From NCBI GenBank assembly GCA_963580275.1, contig OY756947.1, positions 23,382,162 to 23,446,161 of the forward strand: 64,000 nt of DNA. Direction: 5' to 3'. The notes beneath the pieces were generated by a model. The model was given only the letters and a program-made list of their open reading frames with translations, was not told where the DNA came from and searched no databases. Shown here one piece after another: positions 47,969-58,799 of the stretch (position 1 is the stretch's first letter; every line of letters starts with the position of its first letter). A program made the position numbers and the translations under genes. The DNA comes from Crataegus laevigata (Eukaryota > Streptophyta > Magnoliopsida > Rosales > Rosaceae).

Positions 47969-48412
47969 TTGCCTGAACATAGTTTTGGCACAGTCGATGG
48001 GACACATTTTATGATTTTGTATGCTAAGAAGAAGGAAAGAGCGTATGTTCAGGTGGAACATGGAATTTGGTCAACCCCTTTGTCCAACAAAAGTAAGCAT
48101 GACAGATCATCCAGAAGACTTTCCCCTATCGAACTTCCAATGATTTTAGCAAGCCCGACTTCTTTGAAGAAGTCAAGCGAGAAGGTCACTAACAAAGATT
48201 TGCAAGCCACCATGATGCAAGTACTGGGGACCATGGAAAAGATCTCTTTGGAAACCAGAGGAGAGGTCAGCAGGCTATGTTCCTTAATAAGAACATTGCA
48301 AAGAAGGTTGGAGTTAAAGTACTCTTCACCAAAAATTGGTTATGCTAGTGAAGAAGCCGTGGAAGTAAACTTGGAAAAAAGGACCAGTAATTCCTTAGTT
48401 TCCCTTGCTTGA
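47969..48412 (+). pseudogene. gypsy gag N-terminal region
   Basis: A 147-codon open frame, polar, with a coiled-coil-like middle (QATMMQVLGTMEKISLETRG). It directly follows the presumed PBS region. No family motif by itself; assigned by position upstream of the gag core fragment. Confidence 0.45.
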
Positions 48413-49329
48413 AGAAAAGAAGAACAAAAGGAAGAAAGAAGAAGAAGCTAAAACCAGCCAGCGAGAAGAAGAAGATTTTTGAGAGATAGGTTTGCTTGAT
48501 CCTCTACTAGATGTTAGGAGGCAGGTAGGGCAAGAATGAGTGAAGGTTAGAGCATCTAACTTAGTGGGAGAAGCAAGTGAAAATGGGTTATCCACAATTA
48601 GGGGCAAGCCTCTCCCATACATGCCACCATCGTAGGCTAAAAAATGATGAGATAGATAGAGACAGCTAGAAACATATAAAGAAGATTTCTCGGGCATTGA
48701 TCACAACCCGAAGTGGGGAACTTCTTATACCCTACACAATACTGTGGCTAACTAACAACTCAGGAATAAACTGGCAGAGTTAAAAAGGATAGTGGTACAG
48801 AATGCTCAACCATAGACCCTCATAATGATTAGAATAACACACCAGAAACCTTATCATGAGTACATTTATGAGCAAAACCCTTTCCCTCTCAATTTTAAGA
48901 TGCTTGTATTCCGAACTTTCAGCGGGAAATACTGTAAGGCCATCTCCAACCGATGGCTGGCCAGAGGGCTCAAACGAGCCCTCTGGCCCTCCAAGATTCT
49001 CCAAGATATTAATATTTTAATAAACAGTACAGGGCCATATTTGCCTCCGTCTCCAACCGAGGGCCAGAGGGCCAGAGGGCTCGTTTTAGCCCTGTTGCAA
49101 AAAACCGTCTCTAACCGAGGGCCATAGGGCCAAACATAATTTATTATTTTAAAACTACAACTTAAATTCAAATCCAACGGCTAAGTGACGAGTATGCGTT
49201 TACGTTTTATGTTTTTAAAAATGTTGTTTAAGTTTCATGTTGTTAAATGTTTTTTTTTATGTTGTATAATTTTTATGTTGGTTAATGTTATTTAATGTGG
49301 TATAATGGCCTAGGAAGTTGTAGGAAAAA

Positions 49330-49670
49330 AATAGAATTAAAAAAAATATGAAACAAATTTTGTAAAATAGAAGTTATATGAAAAAAAATATTAATCAAAG
49401 TTTGTGAAATATAAGTTATAGGAAAAAAAATGAAACAAATTTTGTGAAATAGAAGTTATAGGAAAAAAATGGAATTTAAAAAAAATATGAAACAAATTTT
49501 GTACAATAGAAGTTATATGAAAAAAAAATATTAATCAAATTTTGTGAAATATAAGTTATAGGAAAAAAAATGGAATTTAAAAAAAAATATGAAACAAATT
49601 TTGTGAAATAGAAGTTATAGGAAAAAAAATGAAATTTAAAAAAAATATGAAACAAAATTTGATTCATATG
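49330..49670. repeat. AT-rich tandem repeat inside the MITE
   Basis: Four to five imperfect units built from atgaaacaaattttgtgaaa and tagaagttataggaaaaaaa. Confidence 0.85.
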
Positions 49671-49758
49671 AAAAGGATAAAAAAGGAAAAAAAAATAAAT
49701 TCATATAAAAAAAATGAATACAGCAACTACTAGCCGTTGAATTCAAAAAAAATTCAAA

Positions 49759-49935
49759 CTATTAGTGTCGGTTACAACCGACACTAATAGTAATTCAAAA
49801 AAAAAAATTCCTTGAATCCTTATTACTGTTGGTTATAACCGACAGTATTAATAAAACCTTTATTAATGCTGTTGGTTATAACCGACAGTAGTAATAAAAC
49901 CTTTATTAATGCTGTCGGTTACAACCGACAGCAGT
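49759..49935. repeat. cluster of four short perfect or near-perfect hairpins
   Basis: Four palindromes share a cggttacaaccg or ggttataacc centre: attagtgtcggtt with its complement near 49760, ctgttggttataaccgacag near 49826 and again near 49870, and gctgtcggttacaaccgaca near 49912. They are separated by a repeated ataaaacctttattaatgct spacer. Confidence 0.9.
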
Positions 49936-50109
49936 AAGAAAATTATAAAAAAAAAATAGCCAGCCCGGGGCTGGTTGCTTTCGGCCTCCAGCCCTCTCCG
50001 ATCCCGTGGGGCCCTCCCAGATTCCAGAGCCCTCTGGCTTAGCCCTCGGTTGGAGACGGTTTTAGGGCTATTTTCGACCCTCTGGCCCCTTCGGTTGGAG
50101 ATGGCCTAA

Positions 50110-50569
50110 TATGTCTTCCCAAGATCATATTTTTAAGTTTTCAAATCATTGCTTGGCGTTCGAGGACAATCCTAACTACAAGCTAAAACTGTTTGGAAAC
50201 TCACTGGTAGGCTTGACCTCCTAATGGTATTCTCTGTTACCCACTAATTTCATTGCCAACTAGGGGTAAATTGAGATGGTCCTTCATGAACAGTATTATA
50301 GGGTGGAACATGAAATGATCATTAATGACCTGGTAGAAGTAAAGAGTATCAACATGAGTCCACAAAAGGATTTTATGATGAGGTTCAGGAAGACTAGGAT
50401 GAGATGCCAATTCCCAATCAACCATCAGCTCATGGCCATTGCCCAAAAGGCTTTAAGGCTACCATTGAGGAAGAAGTTATATTGGGACAAGGCTTCATCC
50501 TTGATTAGAAGAAAACCCCTTATGAAATTCGACCATTTGGAGGAAGAAATCCCATCCTCGGTGGAGTAA
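50110..50569 (+). pseudogene. gypsy gag core, split by MITE
   Basis: Resembles the retrotransposon gag domain (PF03732-like): AFEDNPNYKLKLFGNSLVGL at about 50160-50215, an interrupted middle, then 50276-50569 with EQYYRVEHEM and DFMMRFRKTRMRC. At least two stops interrupt it. The gag sequence left of 48938 and right of 50106 is separated by the MITE. Confidence 0.7.
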
Positions 50570-51948
50570 GGGTTGGGGGTGAACAATTGGTTGCTGAGAT
50601 ATTGTTCTTCACTGCAATTGGTACTCGGGCAGTCCAAGCAAGCCCCAGAGAATGTGTTCCCATTCCTCATCGAAGAAGATAGATGTGTTTAAGCCATCCC
50701 AAGGGCGATGAAATTTAGTTGATGACGCAAGTTAACGATTCCCTCCCCAGACTCACATACAGGGTGTGATTTGGGGGCCATAATTGAATTCAGGGTGTTC
50801 TTTTTCTCTTCAATCCAAATATCCCCGTCTCCCTTGATTTTCAAGATTTTATTTGAGAGTCTTTTCTAAATTGTGGTGCAGTGAAAAAATGACATTTGCA
50901 TCCCCTTTTTTTAGCCATTTGACTCTTGATATTAGATACAAGTAACTTTCCACAGTTTTCCAAAGCTCACCTAATTGATTCTCAATCCTAGTTTTTGTAG
51001 CGATTTGAGTGGCTTGATCACACATTCCATTGACCAGTTCAAGAGCAGATAGGTTTTTGTTAATTTTTTTCCAGTTATTTTTAAACTTTAAGTTGCTCCA
51101 CCTTGTCAGTGCTTTCCTGCAGCAATTAAGCTTAAATAACCACTACGAAGACAAAAAACCATGACAATTTTCATTCCATGAGTTTGATACAACAGATACA
51201 CAGCCAAGATCTCTAATCCAGTATGCTTCAAATTTTAACGGTTTAAGGGGAGATACAAAACGGGGGCTAGTATTTATGATAAGTGGCCTATGATCTGAAC
51301 CAACAAAAAGACCATGTGATACATTAGTGTTAGGCCATAGTTCTATCCAAATATTGTTAGCAACTGCCCTATCAAGTCTTTCTTTAATGAAACCCCAATC
51401 CTCCCAATCTTGTTCCCAAGTAAACTGGGGTCTAGAGTAGCCCATATTGATCAACTTATTCCTTTGCATAAAGTCTTTGAGAAATCGCCTTTGATTTACA
51501 TCCCAGTCTCTACCTCCACTCTTTTCATGCGGCCATAGAAGTTTGTTGAAATTCCTTGCACATATCCAAGGAAGACCATCAGCAGAAAAAGGCTTTCGTA
51601 TGGCTATCCCAAAAGGCACTTTTGTTTTCAGTTCAGGGAGGGCCGTACATTCACATGATACAAACCGTGCTACTTATTGATCAGTCTAGAACACAAGTAT
51701 CAATGGCAAGAGGAAAGGATTTGTACTGATAAGAAATCTTTTCACAAAAGACTGAGCCCCCCAGATTGACCACTCACGCCCACCAAAAAACCATGCTGAT
51801 ATCCCATTGACCTTCGGATATGTTCGATTCCATTACTTTTCGTTTTCGTTTTCGAGAGGAATACGATGGAGAGCATATTTTTTACAGATTTGCTCCTGCA
51901 AAGCAATAAATGTCGAGGTCTGCCCAATTCCTCAACAGTTCCAAGCAA
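50570..51948 (-). pseudogene. L1-type LINE endonuclease region
   Basis: Minus frames carry the apurinic endonuclease-like domain of plant L1 ORF2: 51948-51742 (FLSKTKTK, GVSGQSGGLSLL) and 51619-51143 (LPWICARNFNKLLWPHEKSG, FIKERLDRAVAN, GSDHRPLII). The usual GDFN reads ARNFN, losing the catalytic aspartate. Downstream, to about 50570, the frame is broken. The RT domain that should follow is not present. Confidence 0.85.
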
Positions 51949-53160
51949 AATAAATCATGGCTAACTTGTGGCTGTTCCAGGCCAGCCACCACCGCCTTGG
52001 AGGATATCAATGTCTTCCATTTCTGTTCCCCTATTAGCTTTTTCCTCTGTTGGAGATGAAATTTTCATCACCTTAGTAATATCAGTGTCACCAGAACCTT
52101 CCTTAAAAAAGTGATTTCCTCATCCAGGTTAACTTGAACTTCCACCATTTGGCTTCCCTTTTAGGATCACGTGACCATACGCCGGGAAGCAAAGCTTGCA
52201 TATCTTCCCCTTGTTCTCCGACCACTGCCTCGACCTCAACCATGATTGTTTCCTTGCTCTAGTCCCATTAAGTAATGATTTTCTCCATCCAAGCCAAAAG
52301 AATGGGCAATAATGGACTTTGATTTTTTATAGGGTTTGCAATGAGAGCTCAAGGTTGGTGGGTATGCCTCTTTTTTGCTTTCCTAAAGATATGGTTAGTG
52401 TAACAGGATTTTAAGGCCTAAAAACAATACCACCCACTCGGCTGTACTATAGATTAAGGGGTTTTTTCCCAAGAAAGAAAGGTTCAACCTTGGATTGTGG
52501 GCTAGGTGTGGTAAAAGAGGGAAAGGCTTCATGACTGGGTTTTGTTAAAAGGCCCAAAGAGAGGGTTAATGGTGTGGAGTTTGGTTAGTTGGTAGGCCAT
52601 GTGTTGCTAGTATAACTGGGTGTGTTGACTCGTGGTATACTAGGTGCTAGATGGGTTGGTTGGGGAAATCATTTTTGAAGATATTGCATGGGGGACGTAT
52701 GGAGAGTCATCTCAGTGCTGGGACTTTGTTATCATTTGTTTTCAGATGAGATGGGACATTTCTGACCAGCATGGGTGAGAGGTTCAAGGTAGAGGCACCA
52801 CGTGCTTCATCATTTGCTCTGGTTTGAGGTGATGTTGAGCTTGGACTGCCATACTGAGGCATCCTAAAAGTTCTTCGTCATCCATTCGGAGCAAATGTTA
52901 GGGGTAGGGTCCCACTCATTGTCCTATCCTTCGATCCAAATGTCCACATTTTGGGGTCTCAATAGTGATGGTTGGCACTGAAAGTTTGTTAGTTAAGTGA
53001 AATTGGGTTTGCCGGACTAGGTCCACAAAAATCCAGCTACCGTATCGGCTTCCAGACGCCGTTTCTAGATCAGAAGTGAATCAGTAGTCACTATTGATGT
53101 GTCTTAACTTTTCGTGATTGTAGCATAAGATGTGTGGCCTTTCAGATTCATATTAAAATT

Positions 53161-53724
53161 CTACCCTTGATGGCAAACCATCATCTCTTGCAAACCAAAA
53201 TCTGGTTGGAAAAGCCTTTCTAGCATCCAGTTGTAGGCAAATACGGAGAAACCCCATGATACCATCCGGACATAAGAAATGGTCTTCCACCTACAGCACA
53301 TCCCCATAAGCTTCCCCAATAGTTTTGGCGTTTTCCATAAAGTATTGGCCAAGTGGAACACCATGAAGCTGGACCCAGTACACCACCATATGTGAAGGGA
53401 TTTCTTTAAAACCCAGGTTTTTTGGCCATATCTGAACCGAGCAGCAATAGCCCGCAACATTCCAAGGGCTTCCCTCGATGAGTCTGTAGCTACATCTTGA
53501 TATAAGGCCGTGATAGCAAAGGCAGTGTTAGATTTGGTAGAAACTCAAACTTCACCCATAGTTGCCCAAGCTTTCTTAAGGAGACCGATAGAAGCCCCAT
53601 GATTCGGAGGTTTGTTTGCTATGATGAAAGTAGCCATACAAATATCACCAGTTGCATGGACTAGGTCGAGGTTATTTTGGAGCCTAAGAAGAACGTTGTT
53701 TGCATTAGGCGAGGTGTCATCCAT
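53161..53724 (-). pseudogene. L1-type LINE ORF1 (DUF4283-like)
   Basis: An ATG at 53724-53722 opens a frame (MDDTSPNANNVLLRLQNNL). After one in-frame stop it continues through 53460-53161 with the region typical of plant L1 ORF1 (DUF4283/zinc-knuckle proteins), which binds LINE RNA. It lies upstream of the endonuclease region in the same orientation. The interval 51950-53160 holds degenerate continuation with no open frame. Confidence 0.7.
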
Positions 53725-54830
53725 AGATGGGGTTAAATGAGAGATTGAAAAAAATGTAGATCTGGTGGATGATTCCGGTAAGGGTGGCTTTTGTATAATG
53801 AGGTGGTATGGTACATGGTGTGTTCATTGTCGACCTGTTATATAAGGGTGAAGATGGGTTTTTGATGTGATGCAAATTACACCGATCAATGCCAGTGTCA
53901 TCAGTTGTGATATAACAGACACCTGCAATGTAATCTATAACCTGCAGATGTTGGATTCAATTTAACTTACAGCTGTAAAGAGCGTTAAAGAGTAAATATG
54001 AGCGTGGGATTGAACTGAGTGAGTTTAGTAGTGTAATAGTCAGATTTAGGTTGTAAAGTTGATGAAACAGTTTGGGATTTAGTTGGAAAATGGCACTGGA
54101 CTTGTGTGTGGTGAGAGTAGGCATGGGAAAACGAGAAAACAGAGGCAATGATGGCTAGAAACGACGAAAGACTCAGCGACAGGACAGAGGAAGACGAAAG
54201 GGGCTGAGACTAGAGACTTGTGTTAAGTGTTGCATTGATTTAACTTCCTAGAAGAAGTAAACTCATTTAGTACTCCGATGGACGTTCGATTTTTGGTTCC
54301 TAAGAAAGACCCTTTTTCGTCCTAAGGAAGCTAACGAGGAGATCTTGGGATCATAATTTCCCTATCTTAGTGCGATTAGAGCTTGGTTATATTTAGCCTA
54401 TTGTACAGGACCTAACATTTCATTTGTTGTAATTTCCTGACGAGATATAGTTCCTCACCAACATGTCGTCACTAGAATGGCATCAAAGACATATTTCGAT
54501 ACCTTAAGGGTACTACAGATATGGTTATGTTCTATACCTATGCATCCCAAAAGTCTGATGTACTACTTGTTGGGTTTGCCTATGTTGGGTGCCTATCAAT
54601 ATGCCTACTAATAGAAGTTCGGGATTCATGATAATTGATAAACTTGTACGAAATATTAGACAAATATATCTACATAAATTAATTTACCTATATTCTGTAG
54701 ATTCACTAGTTTAAATAAGAAATATATTTTACATGAGAAATATTAATAATATGCCTCCTAATAGAGGCTCGGGATCCATGATAAACACGTACGAAATTAT
54801 ATTATATATATTATACATATACTAAAAGGC
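53725..54830. other. L1 5' leader and unassigned DNA
   Basis: 53725-54230 is probably the L1 5' untranslated region. Beyond it no gene is seen. An imperfect duplication (aatatgcctactaatagaag near 54599 and aatatgcctcctaatagagg near 54750) is present. Confidence 0.5.
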
Positions 54831-54833
54831 AGC

Positions 54834-54958
54834 AGAAAACCACTGTTCATTTTGTGAGAGGGAGCACTGTTCATTAACAGTGAACTCCCCAAAGAGCCCC
54901 CTATTTGTTCTTGGTGATTCAAGTTTTCTCCCTAAAAAGGCAGCAGAAAACCACTGTT
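54834..54958. repeat. 101-bp tandem duplication, second unit split by copia
   Basis: Unit 1 (54834-54934) starts aaaaggcagcagaaaaccac. Unit 2 starts at 54935 and is cut at CTGTT (54954-54958) by the copia element. It resumes at 61222 with CTGTTCATTTTGTGAGAGGG and runs to about 61315. Confidence 0.9.
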
Positions 54959-55352
54959 TGTTATAAAACATTAAATATGGATGGCTACCAAATGTAATGG
55001 AATGTTAGGTTACTTCACTAAGAAGATGCCTTCCCACTAATAGCTACCACTACCCCTAGTTTTCTTATAAAAAGAAGATGAGGGAAGAAAGCAATGTTAG
55101 ACACACACAAGTCATACGGGAGAGAGGGAAGAAAGGAAGAGGAAGAGAGAGAGAGGAAGAAGAGAGAAAAGAAAGGAAAGAGAAAGGAGAGAATAAGAGA
55201 GAGTTATCTTTGTACTCTTATTATTCCAAATTATAATGAAAGCACTACTGCTGTCCCGAGGATGTACTCCAGTCACACTGACTGTAGAGGAACCTCGTAA
55301 ATTTTGTGTCTTGCTTATTTATTCCACTGCACACATCGTCGATTTTACAACA
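54959..55352 (+). repeat. copia 5' LTR
   Basis: 394 bp, TGTTATAAAACATT ... TTTTACAACA. A TATAAAAA box lies at 55066-55073, followed by a GA-rich leader (55110-55205). It is 99% identical to the 3' LTR. Confidence 0.97.
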
Positions 55353-55996
55353 CGTTATCAGCACGAGAAGCTCTCGTGTCAGTGGAAAGCACAACGCCAC
55401 AAATCTTGTTCACCTATGTCGCCTGGAATCTCACAGATAAGAAAATTTTTTCATTTCATCTTAAAATATTTGTACTACTGATTTTCTTGAAGCAAATATG
55501 TATATGTTGTTGTATAACTGTATATCATCATTTGCAGAAGCAAAATGGTACGGACTCAAAATCCGTAGAAAATCTAATAGCCATGGAAACAGCCTCGGAA
55601 CTCCAACTTGCAGACCTCGGATTGAAAAAATTTATTCTTGAAAGTTGTCCGTCCGCTCAGTACCTACAACATATCAAAATTTCAGAATTTTTCAACGGTT
55701 CGATCGTCGCAGATGTCTGAAATACCAAACCAGTTTCCAATTTCCGCAGAAAACTGGACAGCCATCTTATGAGTACCAAAACGCCATTTTCAGTTGCTCA
55801 GATTGAAACCGTTTCTTCATGAAAGTTGTTTGGTATCCTCTTATCCATATCATACTAAAATGGGAGCTAAATCTAACGGTTTGATCTTCTTATAAGTGGC
55901 AGACAAAGAAAAGGTTTTGGAATGGTGAGTTGCACCATTTGAAAAGAAAAGAAAATTGATGGAAATTTAATCATCACCCTTTTCTATTATTGCTTT

Positions 55997-56400
55997 ATTT
56001 ATGTGAATGGTGTTGGTTTAAAATCCATTCACAAGTTTTATTTACTTTAAAGCAATTTATTTATCATGGACGGTTTTACCGCCTACTGCTTTAAGTTTTG
56101 ATTTATGTGAATGGTGTTGGTTTAAAATCCATTCACAAGTTTTATTTACTTTAAAGCAATTTACTTACCATGGACGGTTTTACCGCCTACTGCTTTAAGT
56201 TTTGATTTATGTGAATGGTGTTTGTTTAAAATCCATTCACAAGTTTTATTTACTTTAAAAGCAATTTACTTACCATGGATGGTTTTACCGCCTACTGCTT
56301 TAAGTTTTGATTTATGTGAATGGTGCTGAATCAAAGCCCTTATCACAAGCTTTATTTACTTAAAAGCAATTTATTTACCATAGTTGGAATTACCGCTTAT
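55997..56400. repeat. 104-105-bp tandem repeat, four units, in copia leader/gag region
   Basis: The landmark atgtgaatgg recurs at 56001, 56105, 56209 and 56314. Units hold tccattcacaag and ggttttaccgcctactgctt. Confidence 0.93.
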
Positions 56401-56721
56401 TGCTTTAATTTATTTATTGTACTTCTTTTGTTACGATGAGTATAACAAGGACCCGAAGTTCCTTGATCAGATTAGAACCTGCAGTTTCTTGATCCCCATC
56501 ATATAAAAATGATTGGACCAGAAGTTCCATCATGCAAAAAGATTGGGCATGAAGACCCTTGATCCTCAGAGATTAGACATGAAGTTCCTTGATGAGTACT
56601 TTAAGTTTGAAGAGCCGAAGTGCCACTACTTAATTGTAATAAAAGCCATGAGAGTACCAATTCATAGGCAATTAAATAAGGACCAGAAGTTCCTTGATGT
56701 ATGTAAATGATAATATAATAC

Positions 56722-57542
56722 ATGTTTGCTGGAGAGCTTACATCTCGAAGTTTTGATGATTATTGCATAACATTGGACATTGATGTTGAACATCATGTTC
56801 CTTATGTCCGTACTCAAAATGTTTTAGCAGAAGCATTTATTAAGCGGATGAAATTGATTACCCGTGCTCTGCTCATGAAAACGAAATTGCCAAATTTTAT
56901 ACATGGGGACATGCCATGTTACATGATACATTATTAACTTGGTTGAGACATGTTGCCAACCACTAATACTTCTCAGTATAACTCGTGTTTGGGCACTAAT
57001 TAAACATTACACGTTTACGAGTTTTTGGTTATGTTATCTATGTGCCTATTGCAATGCCACAAACGTATTAAAATGAGGCATCATTGCAAATTAAGAATTT
57101 ATGTTGGATTTGATTTATCATCCATCATTCAATATTTTGAACCCTTAACTGGGGATATATTTACCGCATGATTTGCGGACTATAATTTTAATAATACAGT
57201 TTTCCCATCATTAAGGGGAGAAAATAACATCGTTGTAGAAGAATGATGAGAAAATACCGTTCCTGAAGAACGAAGAGAATTTGTCTTATTTTGATTCACG
57301 AAGTAATCAATGAGAAAATGAAGTAAGAATAATTGAATGATGTAACGAAAGTGATGAAATCACATATATTTGCTACAAATGTGCCTACAAGAATTGATGT
57401 CCCTATTGGACAAAATAATGTGGCAGCAAATGATTTATCTGTTGCACGCCTGAAGCGTGGCAGACCCTCAGACTCAAAAGGTTCAGTCCTTCGAAAGAAG
57501 AAGAATATGGCACTACTGAACTATTGCATTCCCGAAGCATAA
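56722..57542 (+). pseudogene. copia integrase and linker fragments
   Basis: 56722-56937 encodes the integrase core (FDDYCITLDIDVEHHVPYV, NVLAEAFIKRMKLI). 57333-57542 encodes the linker before RT (VPTRIDVPIGQNN, ARLKRGRPSDSKGS). Between and after these the frame is broken. Short RT/RNase H traces (GLEVPHFS, ALLYLAQYT) follow at about 58750-58795, and a 38-bp triplication (ctcctgaagagttgatgata) lies at about 58460-58555. No active enzyme can be encoded. Confidence 0.85.
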
Positions 57543-58799
57543 CTGTTGCATGCCGGAAGCATGACAGTTGTCGCATGGAGACACGTCCCAGAAAGGACAA
57601 TCCGCGGACATGGGAATTTTGATGTCTCATGCATGAAGCATGATAGACGTATAGACTCCAATAACTCAACTCCCGGAAGTGGAGATTAAAATCCAAGCTC
57701 TATAACGCTCAAGAAGAGGTTATGATCCGCATTCTCTAAATTATGACTATCCTGGAAGAGATAGTGTAATTCCCTTAAAGAGGCAATGGATATCCAAAGA
57801 AATGAAAAGTTTTTTATGCATGCGCATGCACATGAGAATATGGGATCACAAATTGATGATAACCAATGGTAAATTTGGTTTTTATAAGTAGCTACTAAAT
57901 TTCATCAATAAGCTGTGTTGATAATGAGTCACGTTCTTTTGTTCGTTGACGAAAGGAAAAATTATTGGCCAAAAATGGAGAAAGGCAATTCCATTACAAT
58001 CTTGTAAGAACGTGGAAAAATGGATCTATATATATTTGAATATAATACAAATAGCCAAAAGATGTTGAACCAAAGAGGTTACATATGGGCATTTGTAATA
58101 CAGTGAATTACACTCACATGATATGACACAAGGTTACTAATTGAAACCTGAAATTATACTCCTGTAAAAGAGTTCATATGAATGGAGAATTATATACGAA
58201 GGGTTGTGAGTCGCCCACATCATATCTCCATAAGTAAATCCCTCAAGTATACATGGGAGCAAATTGCTTTGTATAAATTCCAAAAGAAAATGTGTCATGA
58301 AGTGTAGAAAATCCCTGAAGAATTCAGATTGCTTGAAGTAAGTCCTAAAAGGATAAAGCATAAATTATGTACTCAGTACCAATGGATAGTATAAATTGCT
58401 TGAGTAAGTACTATCATAATGATATTGTTGCAACATACTAAAATCTCTTGCAAGAGTCGATGACATTAAATTAGAACTCCTGAAGAGTTGATGATATTAA
58501 ATTAGAACTCCTGAAGAGTTGATGATATTAAATTGGGACTCCTGAAGAGTTAAGAAAGATTATAAAGTGTTTAGAGAAATATTGTCTTGAACTGCAGAAT
58601 CGAACAATATGCCAACACGAATCTTATCCATGATGTTTATGATATTAAAGAATCATATGGATTGAAGATTATGAGTTAAATACTCAAATGATTTAGACAC
58701 TAAGGATGATCATTTATCTTCAAGAGGGTAAAGATAAATTAATATTTGGTCTAGAAGTACCACATTTTAGTGAAGAATATGCTTTATTGTATTTGGCAC

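Larger units (their letters stand above)
48938..50106. mobile_element. Harbinger/Tourist-type MITE, TSD TAA
   Basis: 1169 bp. The ends GGCCATCTCCAACCGA and TCGGTTGGAGATGGCC are a perfect 16-bp inverted pair. Flanking TAA lies at 48935-48937 and 50107-50109. Sub-terminal gccagagggc and ccctctggcc repeats lengthen the arms. No transposase. It is inserted in the gypsy gag sequence. Confidence 0.93.
46850..50569 (+). mobile_element. Ty3/gypsy LTR-plus-gag fragment interrupting the L1
   Basis: Plus orientation. An LTR-like stretch of about 1.1 kb is followed near 47982 by ttttggcacagtcgatggga, which resembles the ttttggcgcc...tggga junction after gypsy LTRs. Gag-like frames then follow. It ends near 50570, where L1 sequence resumes. 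No second LTR, pol or TSD was found. The left edge and LTR limits are approximate. Confidence 0.55.

Noticed and set aside
49759..49935. Regularly spaced palindromes as a CRISPR or transcription terminator cluster
   Set aside because: Spacers are identical, only four hairpins, inside a MITE in a plant genome.
54834..54958. A third LTR or a second element next to the copia
   Set aside because: The repeated DNA is a 101-bp tandem duplication of the target; it shares no sequence with the LTRs.
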